Assembly (NCBI GenBank): GCA_015039315.1
Contig: WIDE01000049.1
Span: 102,557 to 150,794 of the forward strand
Direction: 5' to 3'
From: Clavulina sp. PMI_390
Lineage: Eukaryota; Basidiomycota; Agaricomycetes; Cantharellales; Hydnaceae
DNA: 48,238 bases
The notes below the pieces were generated by a model. That model saw only the letters and a list, made by a program, of their open reading frames with translations. It made no database searches and was not told the origin of the DNA. The stretch's first letter is position 1. Each line of letters starts with the position of its first letter. This document shows positions 22,316-34,600 of this stretch, one piece after another. The position numbers were made by a program, and so were the translations under genes.

Positions 22316-25300
22316 ATGGATGTATGTCGATTCGATCCTTCTCCATCAAAATTTTTTCGAAGCCTCATCTCATCTTTTGTATTCCTCGATCAGCCTGCCT
22401 ACATCCAGCAGCTGCATACGCTGCTGCAGCAATCAACCGCGCCCGATACGAACCTCATCAAGGCGGTGCGCGCCATTTCTGCCTTCCGATCTCGTTCCTT
22501 GCCTCTCATTCACGTTTTTAGGCCACTGCTGCACTGAACACTGATTTCTATCGTGATCCGAAATGTATCCCTGGTCTCTTTGAGATCGTGGCCTCAGCCC
22601 CTGAGCAAAATGTTCGTACCAACCCCCTTGGCTCTAAAACGCGTATAGAAATGCGATCTAACGGATTCCTTTGCATAGATTCGCCAAATCGCCTCTGTCG
22701 AGCTTCGAAAGCGCGTTAGCCAGAAAACCGGACAACTGTGGATTCAGGTGCCTCAAGAATTCCGCGAATCGATAAAGACCAAGCTCTTTGAAGTCGTCTT
22801 ACATGAACAAGTGTATGTGCTTTCTTCTTCACATTCTCCCTTTATCCGTGAAGCGCGTTTGATTGACAACCCCCTTACTGCCTGGCTTTCTCTCCTTGGC
22901 CCAATTTTTTAGACCCATTGTCCGCCATGCTATTTCTCGCGTCATCGCGGCGATTGGAGAGATCGAACTCCCCACCTCTGCCTGGCCTGCCCTCCTTCCA
23001 TGGCTGAACGAGATGACTAACTCGCCCGTCGCCACCTCCAGGGAGGTTGGCATTTACGTGGTCTTCACCACCATGGATGTCATCATGGATAACGCCCCGA
23101 AATCCGCAAACCAGTTCATCACGCACTTTGCGGGCCTGCTGAATGATCCAGAGAGTCTGGAAGTCCGCGTTACCGCGCTTCGGTAAGATTTAGCTTTGTT
23201 ATTCCTCGATGAAGACTACCCCGCTCAGTATGGGATATTCCTATATGCTCTAGATGCCTCGTTACAGTCGCACAATACCTCGAGACCGACCAGAAGACCG
23301 AGATCGTGAGTACAATATTGTGCTCACCAAGGCTTGTCGTAAGCTAATACACTCTCTAGGCTTCTTTCCAAAGTGCGGTCCCAGCCATGCTTGCTGTCAT
23401 TGGCAGCGCTATCCAAGCCGATCGCTCAGAGGACGTTCGTCACGGTGTTGATGGCTTTGAGACCCTCCTCATCCTCGTGTGTATCAAGATTTTTGCAAAT
23501 AGGAGATATTCAGACAGAAGGCTGACCACTTTGACCCATAGGAAACGCCCCTAGTCTCAAAACACATCCGCCAGGTTGTCGAATTCTTCACCACCATTGG
23601 CGCGGACAGAAATATTGACAGTGACATCCGAGTACTCACCCTCAATGCTCTGTCGTGGGTCGTCAAGTAGTAAGTATACTCGCTTCCTCTTTTGACTGCG
23701 CTCTCAATATTACAAACTCGTATGCAGCAAGAAGAGCAAGATCCAAACCCTCGCTCTTGCTAAGCCTATTCTTGCCGCTCTTATCCTCGTTGGAGCCGAG
23801 GAGGAGCCCGATGACATGGAAGACGAGGCACCGCCAAGAGTAAGTCATGCTTTGCCCTGCCGCCTCACTCACGACTAATCAAACATACACATCTTAGTCT
23901 GCTTTCCGAGTTATTGATTCGCTTGCGACCTCTCTTCCCCCTTCCCTCGTCTTCAATCCACTCTGGGAGATCGTGAAGGAGTATTGCGCATCCCCAGACC
24001 CCACTTATCGCAAGTCTGCCCTTACCTCGCTTGGGTTGTCCGTCGAAGGATGCAGCGAGTACATCCGCCCGCAAGTCGGGCTCCTTTGGCCGTACATCGA
24101 TGCTGGGTTCCAGGACCCAGCAGCTATCGTCCGTAACGCTGCATGCGTTTCGTTTGGGTGCCTTTGCGAGTGGCTACCTGATGAAGTCTCTCAGCGACAC
24201 GAATTGGTTGTCCCAGTGCGTGGCTTCGATGGACAGTTTTACCTTTGCTAGTGCTATCACTAAATCTTTGCGCCCATAGGTCCTGATGAACTTGATTACC
24301 AACCCAGAAACCCAAAAGTCTGCTTGCACTGCTCTGGATGCCTTCCTTGAGGTTCTCAGCGCGCAAATTATTCCCTACCTCGAAATCGTCATGACCCAGC
24401 TGAGCGCCATCCTGCAAACTGGCACGTTCCGCGTCAAGTCTCTCGCTATTGGCGCGATTGGTTCGGCAGCTCACGCTGCAGGGCCTGCCTTCAAGCCATA
24501 CTTCTCCCTCACGCTTGAACGTCTGATGCCGTTCTTCCAACTGACTGGTGAGGGAGAGGAGCAGGAGTTGCGCGGCATCGCGATGGACTGCTTGGGCACA
24601 CTTGCTGATGCGATGGGCAAGGATGATTTCCGCCCTTACTTTGCTGACACGATGACGATGGCGATCTCGAGTGCCGAGCACGGTGGAGCCAGGCTGAAGG
24701 AGTGCAGCTTCTTGCTGTACGGTGTCCTTGCGAGGCTCTTCGAGAAGGAGTTCTCTCCTTATTTGGCCACTGTTGTCCCAAGCCTGCTTGCGAGCTGCTC
24801 CCAGGCCGAGCACGGTGAGGATGGCGGTGTGAGCGCTGCTGACTTGGGTACGTGCTTGCTCTATTTCTTGATGAGTCTGTCGATTGATTTATGCTACCTG
24901 TATGAACAGAGGCTGCTCTGAGCAGCGAATCCAAAGGATTCGGCACTGGCACTGACGAGGAGGGTGATGATGTTGATATTGACGAGATTTCCTCTGTCGA
25001 TGCCGAGAAGGCCCTCGAAGTGAACAGCGCTATCGCTGTTGAGAAGGAGATCGCTGCTGACTCGCTTGGCATCGTATTTGCTGCCGTCGGGAGCGATTTC
25101 TTGCCTTACGTCGAGACATCCGTCGGGGACCTCATCCTAATCCTCGAGCATTATTATGAGGGAATCAGGAAGAGCGTAGTTTCGAGCTTGTTCGAGTTCA
25201 TCAAGACGTTCTACATCCTCTCTGAGCCATCAGAGTGGCAGCCTGGTGCGGCAGTGGTACGTGCCTTCTGCAATGTTCGACATAGAGTGTTTTCATTGAC

Positions 25301-26774
25301 CTGAGCCCCTTTGTAGGCGGTTCCTCTGCACGATAAGGTCAAGGAGTTGGTCAATATGATCATGCCCGCTATCTTCAGCATGTGGGAGAGTGAAGATGAC
25401 AAGTAGGTATCCTTCCCAGTTCGGAGTCTGCAAAAACACCCCACTTTGTGATGAAAAAATTACTCAGCTCACTTCGACGCCTCACGGGTGCATGAGACTG
25501 TTCATATCCAAAATTCTCTGAACTTTGTCTTCTTGGTATTCATTGATTCGTTATACTTCATAACTAACGTTGCCCTACCTTAGATCTGTTGCCTCCCAGA
25601 TCTGCCAGAACCTGGCCGAGACTATTGCAAAAGTTGGTCCTGGGATGGTTGTTGAGTGTAGGTTTTTCCGTTGCGTATGACCTGTTATCTCGTGCTGAAA
25701 GCTCTTGGTTTTCCGTAGACATCAATGAGATCTGCACTTATACGCTTCAAATCCTTGAGCGCAAGGCTCTCTGCCAGCAGGATCCCGACCAGGACGACGA
25801 GGAAGTCGAGGAGGGCGAGCAGGCTGAGTACGAGTCTGTCCTTGTGTCTGGTGCAATGGACGTTGTCGGTGCCCTCGCCACTGTTCTTGGTGCCGACTTC
25901 AGCACCGCCTTTGAATCGTTCCTGACACCGATCTTCAAGTTCTACGTGAGTGTGAAGGTTAACCATGCTTTTATTCGCTGTAATAATCATGTATCCGATT
26001 AATCAGAGCAAGAACTCTGCTTCGAGCGACAGGAGCGCGAGCATTGGAAGCTTGGGTGAGATCATTACAGGGCTCAAAGAGGGTGTCACCCCGTACACCG
26101 AGGTGAGGGGATTCTTGGTTTCATTCAGCTCGCGACTGAACCGCTCACATCTTCCATGATCCTTTCTAGGCGCTCCTCACTCACTTGTTCAAGGCTTTCC
26201 CTGATGAAGAAGCCGAAGTTCGCAGCAACGCTGCCTTTGCAACAGGAGCCCTCGTGGAGAACTCAACGATGGACCTGACGTCTCACTACATGACAATTCT
26301 TATGAACCTTCGACCTCTGTTCGAAATTCCCGCCGACGCTGGCGACGAGTTGTTTATTGCGAGAGACAATGCCGTGGGTTGTGTCGCGCGGATGATGCTG
26401 AAAAACATGCCACCTCCACAGGTCGAACAGGTATGCCTCACGATTCCGTTTACGCTCCAAGATTATTTGCATGCTAAATGATCACTTGTCTCTAGGTCCT
26501 GCCTACACTCATGACGGCGCTGCCCCTGAAGAAGGACGTGCTTGAGAATGCGCCACTCTTCAAGGCGTTCTTCTACCTCTTCCAAAATGGTCCTCAGGTT
26601 ATCACGCCGTACATCGACCAGCTCCTCCCTGTCTTTGCGCATGTTTTGGACCCCAACCAACCTGATCAGGTTGGCGACAATGTGCGCGGCCAGTTGATTG
26701 CTCTTGTGCGGGCATTGAATGCGCAGTTCCCCGACAAGGTCGCTGCTGCTGGCCTTCAGCCTTTTATCTCGTGA
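22316..26774 (+). CDS. KAP123: Karyopherin beta, Kap123/importin-4 type, 1078 aa
   Basis: This is a nuclear import receptor for ribosomal proteins and histones in the Kap123 family. There are 18 exons: 22316-22321, 22394-22465, 22522-22611, 22679-22812, 22913-23182, 23254-23305, 23360-23476, 23542-23669, 23728-23839, 23898-24215, 24280-24847, 24910-25256, 25317-25402, 25584-25657, 25719-25945, 26007-26102, 26170-26430 and 26496-26774. The first exon codes only Met-Asp; it is required because the family N-terminus MDPAYIQQLHTLLQQSTAPD is split there. HEAT-type helices run throughout, for example IRQIASVELRKRV (importin N-terminal domain) and PYLATVVPSLLASC. Two acidic loops (DEEGDDVDIDEIS and DQDDEEVEEGEQ) are likely cargo or RanGTP contact regions. 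Length is close to the usual about 1100 aa. All junctions keep frame. Confidence 0.95.
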
Positions 26775-27115
26775 GCGAAGTGGATCCGTTGTGATAAAGC
26801 TCGCTATTTTCCGCTGCTCTATTCTACATGTATACCCGCGACTCGAATGGGGGGTTTGAATGTGTTGTAGAAAGATTTCGCATGTCATGACTGTTTTATC
26901 TCTGATTACGCATCTCTCTTCTCATTTTATGATACTAAATTGAATCTATCCTGAACTTTGCCTCAAACTACGACTGGAAGAAGCAAAAAGGACCAAGGAA
27001 ATAAAGGAACCAATCTGAATGATCGTGTGATAGAATTGGAATAAGCGCCCGACCAAACAAAGCAAGCGCGTAAACAAACCTGCTCGTTATTCAGTCGGGC
27101 ACCTCCCCTCCAACC
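26775..27115. promoter_or_regulatory. Intergenic region between karyopherin and helicase genes
   Basis: About 340 nt in tandem orientation, so it must hold the 3' end of the karyopherin gene and the promoter of the helicase gene. No further element was recognised. Confidence 0.5.
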
Positions 27116-30023
27116 ATGTCTTCGTCTACTGAAAGCACGAGTGCGATTATGTCTATCGCGCGCGACTGGTCGGAAAACGCGTCTTCGCAGACTTCGTCTT
27201 CACCTCCCGACGCCTCTTCGTCATCTGGGCCCCCAACGACTCATTCGAGTGGTGGTCCTCCTCCACCTCCTGGACCAGGCAAACGACCACCACTTACGGA
27301 TGAACAGAAGGCCGCACAACGCCTGAGACGCTTACAAATGCTCGAAAAGACTCTATCGGAGCCTGTGATAGGTGTGAAGCGACTCGCCTCTGAGGCGATG
27401 AAGGGAGATGGATCTACCAATGGCAAAGCAAATGTGAAGGTAGGGGAAATGGATTTGGATGTCAAGGCACGCCCTGTTGCCAGCGGGAGTGGTACGAGTG
27501 GGCCGAGCGCGGCGACAACGAAGTCTGGGCCAGCCATATCCGTCACCGCCCAGATCTCGTTGAGCCCTGAACAGCAAGAGATTTTGAAGCTCGCTACCAG
27601 CGGGAAGAATATCTTCTTCACCGGCTCAGCAGGTACGAATGTCTTTACTTTCAATTACCGTCATATCCGTCACGTTCTCATTTCCATTGACTTCTTGTGG
27701 CTGTTCCTCCGGTCCAGGTACTGGAAAGTCCGTCCTGCTGCGCGAAATCATTCGCTCCTTACGGAAGAAATACCAAAGATCTCCCGATGCGATCGCAATC
27801 ACTGCTTCAACAGGGATGGCTGCCTGCAACATCGGCGGTATCACACTGCATTCATTCGCCGGCATCGGGCTGGGGCTCGAGACAGCGGAGGCTCTTGCGA
27901 AGAAAGCTTCTAAGCAAAAGAAGACTATGAGTCGCTGGCTGCGAACCCAGGTCCTCATCATCGATGAGAGTGCGTCTCTGCCTGCTGACGCTCAGTTTGC
28001 GTTGTGGCCACTAACACAACTCTCTTTCCTCATAGTTTCAATGGTTGACGGAGAACTCTTCGACAAATTGGCACGTATGGCGTGTCTGCTTCGAAAGACA
28101 ACAAAACCTTTTGGTGGGCTACAGGTTAGCGCCTTAGCTTCGGGCTCATCCTTCCCAACGAGTGATCCCTGACAAATCATATCTTTTGTAGCTCGTTGTT
28201 TGTGGCGATTTCTTCCAGCTTCCCCCAGTTGCGAAGGGCAGTAAAGTTTGCAAGTTCGCTTTTGAAGCCGATCTGTGGTCGACATGCGTGGAACGGACAT
28301 TCAATCTTACCAAGGTGTTCCGACAAAAGGAGCAATGTACGTTGACCCACTCTATTCATTTTGTTGGCTGGAATCTTGATCTCGATATTGATCTAATTTC
28401 TGTGTCCGTCCCTTTCTCACTGGCTCATGCTTGCGCAGTATTTGTCGACATGCTGAATGAGATGCGATTTGGGACGTTGAGCACTAAATCCGTGGACAGA
28501 TTCAAAGCGCTGGCGCGACCAATATCAACGACGGATGGGATTGAACCTACCGAGCTGTAAGTTCTTCCACTATTGATTGGACTCCTCACTCTAACTGATG
28601 CTCCCATGGATATTTGTCCCTTGACCGCCTGGCAATCCTTTCATAGCTTCCCTCTCCGCGATCAAGTCGAAAAGTCAAATGAGAAGCGTAACCGTGGGAT
28701 TGAGGGCGATGTTCACTATTTTACTGCCATCGACGCGGGGACTGCGGAGCCTGAGGCGCGCTCCAAACTGCTCGCGAACATGATGGCGCCGGGCAAACTG
28801 GCACTCAAAATCAACACGCAAGTGATGATGCTGAAGAACGTGGACGAAACGCTGGTGAATGGGAGTGTCGGCAAAGTCATCGGCTTCTACGAGCCTAGCG
28901 TATGGCTCCAAGTCCAGAACGGGTTTACGGCAGAAGAGATCGAGGAAGAGAACACCAAGATCCGCAACGGCAAAGATGCAGCTGCGAAAAAACGGTTGGC
29001 GGCTGCTGCGGGGGCGCAAGTGTACCCCGTTGTGCGTTTCGTCGTCGCGGGAGGTTCAACTCGGGATGTACTCGTGGAACCCGATACTTGGAAGGTCGAG
29101 CTACCTACCGGTGAGGTGCAGGCTTCGAGGACGCAGGTACGTTTTTCCTATCCTCAATTCTTCTATTTTTATTGAGGTTTTGCTCATGCGTTCTTATTAC
29201 TGTTCAGCTCCCGCTCATCCTTGCGTGGGCAATGTCCATCCACAAGAGCCAGGGCCAAACACTGCCGAAAGTGAAGGTAGACCTCACCGCCATTTTCGAG
29301 AAAGGTGAGCCATCCCTGTGGATAATTCAGCTGCATTTCATTTGTTTTGGCTTGGTGACGGAGCAGGCACGTCGCGTTATGTCACGTTTCCTCGTGGCTC
29401 GTGTTTTTTCTGCAGCCTGCACTTGGCCAGGGCTGATGACGAAGCGATCGAGATGATCTTGCTGTGCATCATGCAACAGCCGCGCTAGGTCTCCGATTAT
29501 TCGACGACAGCACGGTCTTTCGTTATCAGGGCGGTTATTGCTCCACACCTCCGTGTCGTCGACTTGACGACGACTGACCCTCGTTGTTGTCATTTTCTTT
29601 TTTGCTTCCGTTCCCCATCCAGGTTCAGTGAGAAAGTTATTGACATGCTTCTTTTACGTAGGACAAGCATACGTTGCCCTCTCACGAGCCACATCCCTGG
29701 ATGGATTGCAGGTACTTGGATTTGATAAGAACAAGGTACGCTTGTTTTTCTTGTTGGTCCTTGAAGTTTTGTGCGGGAGCTGCACGCCAGCTCCTGTCGA
29801 GGAGGTAGCTCACACAGAGCGGAGAAACAGATATTGCGCGCGTGGCTATCGGCACCAGTGTGCACGTTTCGAATTATCTGTTGCTGCCGATATCATTATG
29901 TGGAGCGGGGAATGCGTAGCTCACTGACTCAGTCGCTGATTACCATTGTCATCATTTTGATCCTAGGTTATGGCGCATCCCAAGGTTATAACGTGGAGCA
30001 AAAGCTTGGAAACTATCAACTAG
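27116..30023 (+). CDS. PIF1: PIF1-family DNA helicase, 612 aa
   Basis: This is a 5'-3' DNA helicase of the family that acts in mitochondrial DNA maintenance, telomere control and G-quadruplex unwinding. Exons are 27116-27632, 27718-27969, 28036-28124, 28192-28336, 28439-28556, 28647-29136, 29208-29304, 29662-29735 and 29967-30023, all in frame. A Ser/Pro-rich N-terminal region of about 150 residues is followed by the helicase core: Walker A GSAGTGKS (split by intron 1), [22 protein letters not shown] (motif Ia), DEISMVDG (Walker B), GDFFQLPPV (motif III), LTKVFRQ (motif IV), [25 protein letters not shown] and [16 protein letters not shown] (motif VI). The protein ends shortly after motif VI. 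No mitochondrial presequence is obvious. It is a cellular PIF1 rather than a Helitron helicase: no Rep domain is present. Confidence 0.93.
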
Positions 30024-31649
30024 ATCTTGCGAGCTTTTGTGAAAGGCGCGATCGCCCTCGAAAATCGTGATGGGATCGGTATTGGTGGCCGCAGTATTCT
30101 CGGTCCTTTCTTGCGAATTTCTTGTTAATCTTGTCCTCGTTATCACCAGCCCGGCGGACGGCACGGTTGGTCGCCACTGATGATCGCAGTGTAGCTCACG
30201 ATCCCCGTGGCACGGAGAAGCCCCCAAAATGGATGCACGGGCTTTGCGGCCGGTTTGCTCAGTCGCGAAGTCCGTGGCTTGTTGGGTGGAATGTGTCTCG
30301 TTCCTCTCTCTGTGGTTTTACTTTTCTGTCTTCCCCTGTATAGCACGCTACCACCCCTAAGGTAGCCATAATTCCCCTATTCCTGCATACTGAACACACT
30401 TTGCCCAATTGTCTGTCTGCATTTGCAACTTGGTCGTTCCATATTTACTTTTTTTCTTGATCGCCCACAGCCACCCATTGTATAATCATTAGTACAATTC
30501 AATCTCATTTGTGTCGCGAAGCCCTTCATAAGCTCTGATCAAGCATCAATACACTTTGACCCGCCTTTTCCATTCAAACGAATTAAGCTCGACATGAATT
30601 GGATAACAGACAGGAGACTACGCGTGTGCCGTTGATGAGACCCATCCGTCCAACGGTCAACAGAATTGACACAAAACGGGGCCGGGGGGAAGCAAAGAAC
30701 CGCCGGGGGCCGCAATCTTGAGAGCAGATTAGGAATTATTGGGTTTATTTCGGGTACTCGTGACGCAGGGCAGACGAACGCGCCGATCGAGCTTGAGAGT
30801 TGATTCACGTGGCTCCTATACAACACAGGTCCCGGGCTTGGGGCGTGCATGACCGTGCAAGCTCTTCCTCGAAGAGCCTCACGGGAACTGAGCGACCTAC
30901 AAAGCCAGCGAACGGTCCCAAGCGCGGCGACACCTTTGCGCTCCATCGTTGGTATAGTGACAGTCGTAAGTGACAGTGTTACGGTTTGCGCCTCTCTTCC
31001 TCTCTTGACCTTCTCGCCCTCTCACCGTTTTCATCTTTGCTCTTCTCTCTTATAATCTCTACGTTCCCGGCCTGGTGTCTCTACATATACCTCTTGAATA
31101 TTGCTGGTCTTCTTGGAGTCAGAAAGCTCTCTTATCTGTTTAGAAGGCTTGTATCTCATCTTGGGCGCAAGCGCACGCTAGCTTGCCCAGATCTGCCATT
31201 TTCGCAAGCAGTTTGACCGGCGCCGTGGTGAGTACCTTCGCTCCGTGTGGATGAATCTTGTATATTCTTTAGCTAACGAAGAGTCCGATGCTGATAACTC
31301 ACAACTAGAGCTGTTGCTGCTCTCGTGTATCCCTGTCTCGCTGCTGGGCGCGTGTATGCGTCTCCGTGGCGCAGCATTATTTCCTTCGCTTATTTTAAGG
31401 CTAGCGAGGATTGGTACACGCCTCTCGGCGCTCGACCTCCCACATAGCCACCATTACCCGAACCTGCTTCTGCCCATTAGCAATTCTGCGCTTGCTTTTC
31501 CTCATCCTCCTTACCAACACCCTTCATCTTTGGAAAACTTTTCCATTTGTCTATTCACTACGTCTTCATCGGGCATCTAAGATCACCGCTAACGACAGAA
31601 GTGCTGTCAGCGGTCAACAAACAACTTCTTGCCGCTGGTCTCTATTGTT
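30024..31649. other. Intergenic region between helicase and Ser/Pro-rich protein genes
   Basis: No coding region is supported over 1.6 kb. The part from about 30960 on is pyrimidine-rich and probably carries the promoter and 5' leader of the gene at 31650. A GTGAGTACC at about 31228 could be the donor of a leader intron. Confidence 0.5.
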
Positions 31650-34600
31650 ATGGCTCAGCCTGGGCCTCCCATAAGACCTCGGCGTTCTGTCGAACGCGAA
31701 CGCGAACGAGATGCAGGTAGCACGAGCCGAGCCGATCAGTCGATTTCCTCTTCCCTTAATCCTTCTATTCAACCCCGATATCCTAGCACGCCGGAGCCAT
31801 CCCCCCACCCTGCAACCCCCATTATCCGTCCGCCCTCTAGCCGCCGAGAACAAGGGGGCAGATACTATAGAGCTACATACTCGCCACATCCGCCGTTCTT
31901 CGACTCGCCTTCAGCTTCGGTGCCGATGTCCATGTCTACATCATCGCCTTCGTCGTCATTCTCCTCCACTTCCTACACTGCAGCGTCATCTCCATCGTCT
32001 TCTAATCCTCAGTCTCCTGCCTCGTCCACGCCGAACCATCACCATAGTGCTAGCGCGCGCTTTGACATGAAACGCATGTTGAGCAAGCCTGCGAGCCCAG
32101 CTTCAAGTGCTGCTCATACATCGCTTCTCCCAGCGTCTCCCACGACGAGCTCTCTGCGCCCCCGAACGGCCCCAGAACCTTCAAACTCATCACTTCCCGC
32201 TTCAAGCCCCCTTGGATCGAGTGAAGCCGATTTCTCTCCTTCCCCAGCATCTTCGCTTGCTCCGCTCGCTCTTCGTCCACCTACTGCTGACACGCGGCGA
32301 TCATCCTCTCGATCGGATAGGAGCCCGACAGTTACTGCTGGATCCAGTTTTGCGTGGAGTGATGGCCGCTTCTTTTCACCGACGTTCTCTAATCCCTCTA
32401 CCTCCGCGTCGGCATCCCCCGTTGGTGAAGATGATGATACTTTTGGGCCACCTGACTTGTCCGTCTACGAGCGTGGCCGGCGCGCGTCTGGGTCAAGATA
32501 TTCAGCTCGCTCGTCGACAGGGTCGAGTACCGTCGGCGCCAGCAGAGGATCAGCCCGAACGATGTCAATGACAGTGTCTAGTTCTCCAGTGCGTGCATTT
32601 TTCCTAACCGTAGTTTTTGGTTTTTCCGGTTCTGCCTCGTGCCCTACCTCTAACAAGACCCCTTTTGTTCCTCTCTTCATTGTGAATCCCGAATCACACC
32701 AACAGGCGATGATGGCGCAAGCGAAATCTTCGCATAGCGGCGCAGATTTCATAACCTCGAACGCCTCGAGTCACGTCGTGAGTGTTTTCGTGTTACTCAT
32801 ATTCGGATCCGTTGCTTCATTCTGTGCTGCATGGGTATCATTGCCATGCCCAAGTGGATGAGCGCCTATTTTCTGCAGTATTTGTTGTGTTTGGCCTTTA
32901 TTTTTGTTGCATGATCCATTACCGCCAGGACGACGGAAACGTGCGCTGTCCCTGCGTTTCTGATGCAACTGCGGCGCCTTTTTGCTGGGCTTCCTTCAGC
33001 GAACCATTCAGGGCGCGTCCGGTACGAAGTTCCATCTTCACAGTGGATCGGATTGTCTGGGCTCCACCGTACTTCACACACTCCTATCTTTCAACCTCTT
33101 CATTATATTAGCCCTGGTTTCGAGATTTCGCCGCCATCTGCACATCGTGGCATTGTCAATGTCGCCACATTCACGCGGCCTCCCGATCGTTGCTGTCTTC
33201 GGCATCAGGCCTCAAACTTTTTTTTCATCATTCATCCTTTATTACCCCCGGACGGCGAACGCGTGGATCGTTATTGAGAAGAGCCTAATGGCGTCGCTGT
33301 GGAGGACGTGGAGATCAGCCTCAATATCCCTGGCCTCCTTCGGCCTGGCCTGGGAGACTTCTTCAGCAATCTCTTTTTTGGCTTCTTTCCTCGTTTAGAG
33401 AGGCACGACCATCATTTCGGAACCTTATTTTTGGCTGTGTTTCTATGTGCTACCGGCGGCACGCATGACACGGTGTTTCACCGTTATCCCAGCGATGGCG
33501 ACGTCCACCGGCCGTTCGATGATTTTTCCCCACTTCACTTGAAGCAATTGCGCGCTTTTCATGGCTCTATATATGCCACGCTCTGGTGGATGATTTGCAC
33601 CTGATTGCATTTTTTTCCCTCCCACCTTGCACCGTTGCTGGTCGTCTGCTCCCTTCTGCTCTCGCTCTCTTCCACGCGCTCCTTGCTTGCATTCGGTCAT
33701 TTCAGAGGGAAGATGATTGCTAACTAACTTGACTGCTATCCATTCTGTCCTAAAACTCCTGCCAATCCCATGCCAACAACACCGACCATTGTTATCACTT
33801 TGTCATCCTCGCCTCCTTCTCGCCTTCCTACGCGACTACCTACGCGAATCCCAACGAAGCAGGCTTCGGTTTCGGCTACTGCTACCGCATCGATGTCTAT
33901 GTCACCGCCAATCCCCAATCCGCTGCGGCATCAATCTTCTGGATCTTCCTCCACAGGCACATCGTCAGCATCGCAATCCCCATCGCGCACACAAGGCTCT
34001 ATACCCACACCTTCAAAGAAAGCAAGCTCGTCTGAGTTCGTTCCTAGGACCAGCGGTGGCGCAACGACACCCAAATCCAATTCCCGCTCAATCTCGACCT
34101 CAGGCGCATCAGCGGCTGGCTCGGGATTAAGTGCCCCACCACGACGAAGGAGTGGCGGGAGTCAGCCTTCAAGTTCCCAGGTTTCATCGATACCAACAGC
34201 GTCAAAAGCAAAATCGAGTCTTCCCGTTCCTGTCCCTCCTACTCCCATATCCGCTTCCTCATCCTCTTCGTCTTATTCGCCTTCTCCCTCCCCATCGCCC
34301 TCCAAAACCGCCCCCATTTCATCAATACCCAAACCTCGTCGCCCATCCATCTCCCCATCCAATTCTACCTCTAACTTGAAGCCCCCTACTATCACAACAA
34401 GCATAGCAGCTGGGAGAAGCAGTGGGTCAAGACTGGATTCCGGGGCCATATCACCAAGCGCCTTGTTGGTGAATAACAGGGAGCGAGCTAGGAAGGACCG
34501 AGAGGCGTATGAAGCCGCTCTAGCCGAAGCTGGTGTCGTGATGGAAGGTCGGATGCGCAGAGGCAGCGCTGGGGCTGCTGGGAATGCTGAGCCTGGAACT

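Noticed and set aside
27116..30023. Idea that the PIF1 helicase belongs to a Helitron
   Set aside because: No Rep/HUH domain or Helitron termini nearby; the protein has the size and intron structure of a cellular PIF1.
30539..30946. 135-codon minus-strand open frame upstream of the Ser/Pro-rich gene
   Set aside because: No recognisable features, no flanking splice signals, and mixed composition typical of chance frames.
31629..31649. Start of the Ser/Pro-rich protein upstream of 31650
   Set aside because: There is no ATG there; the first in-frame ATG is 31650.
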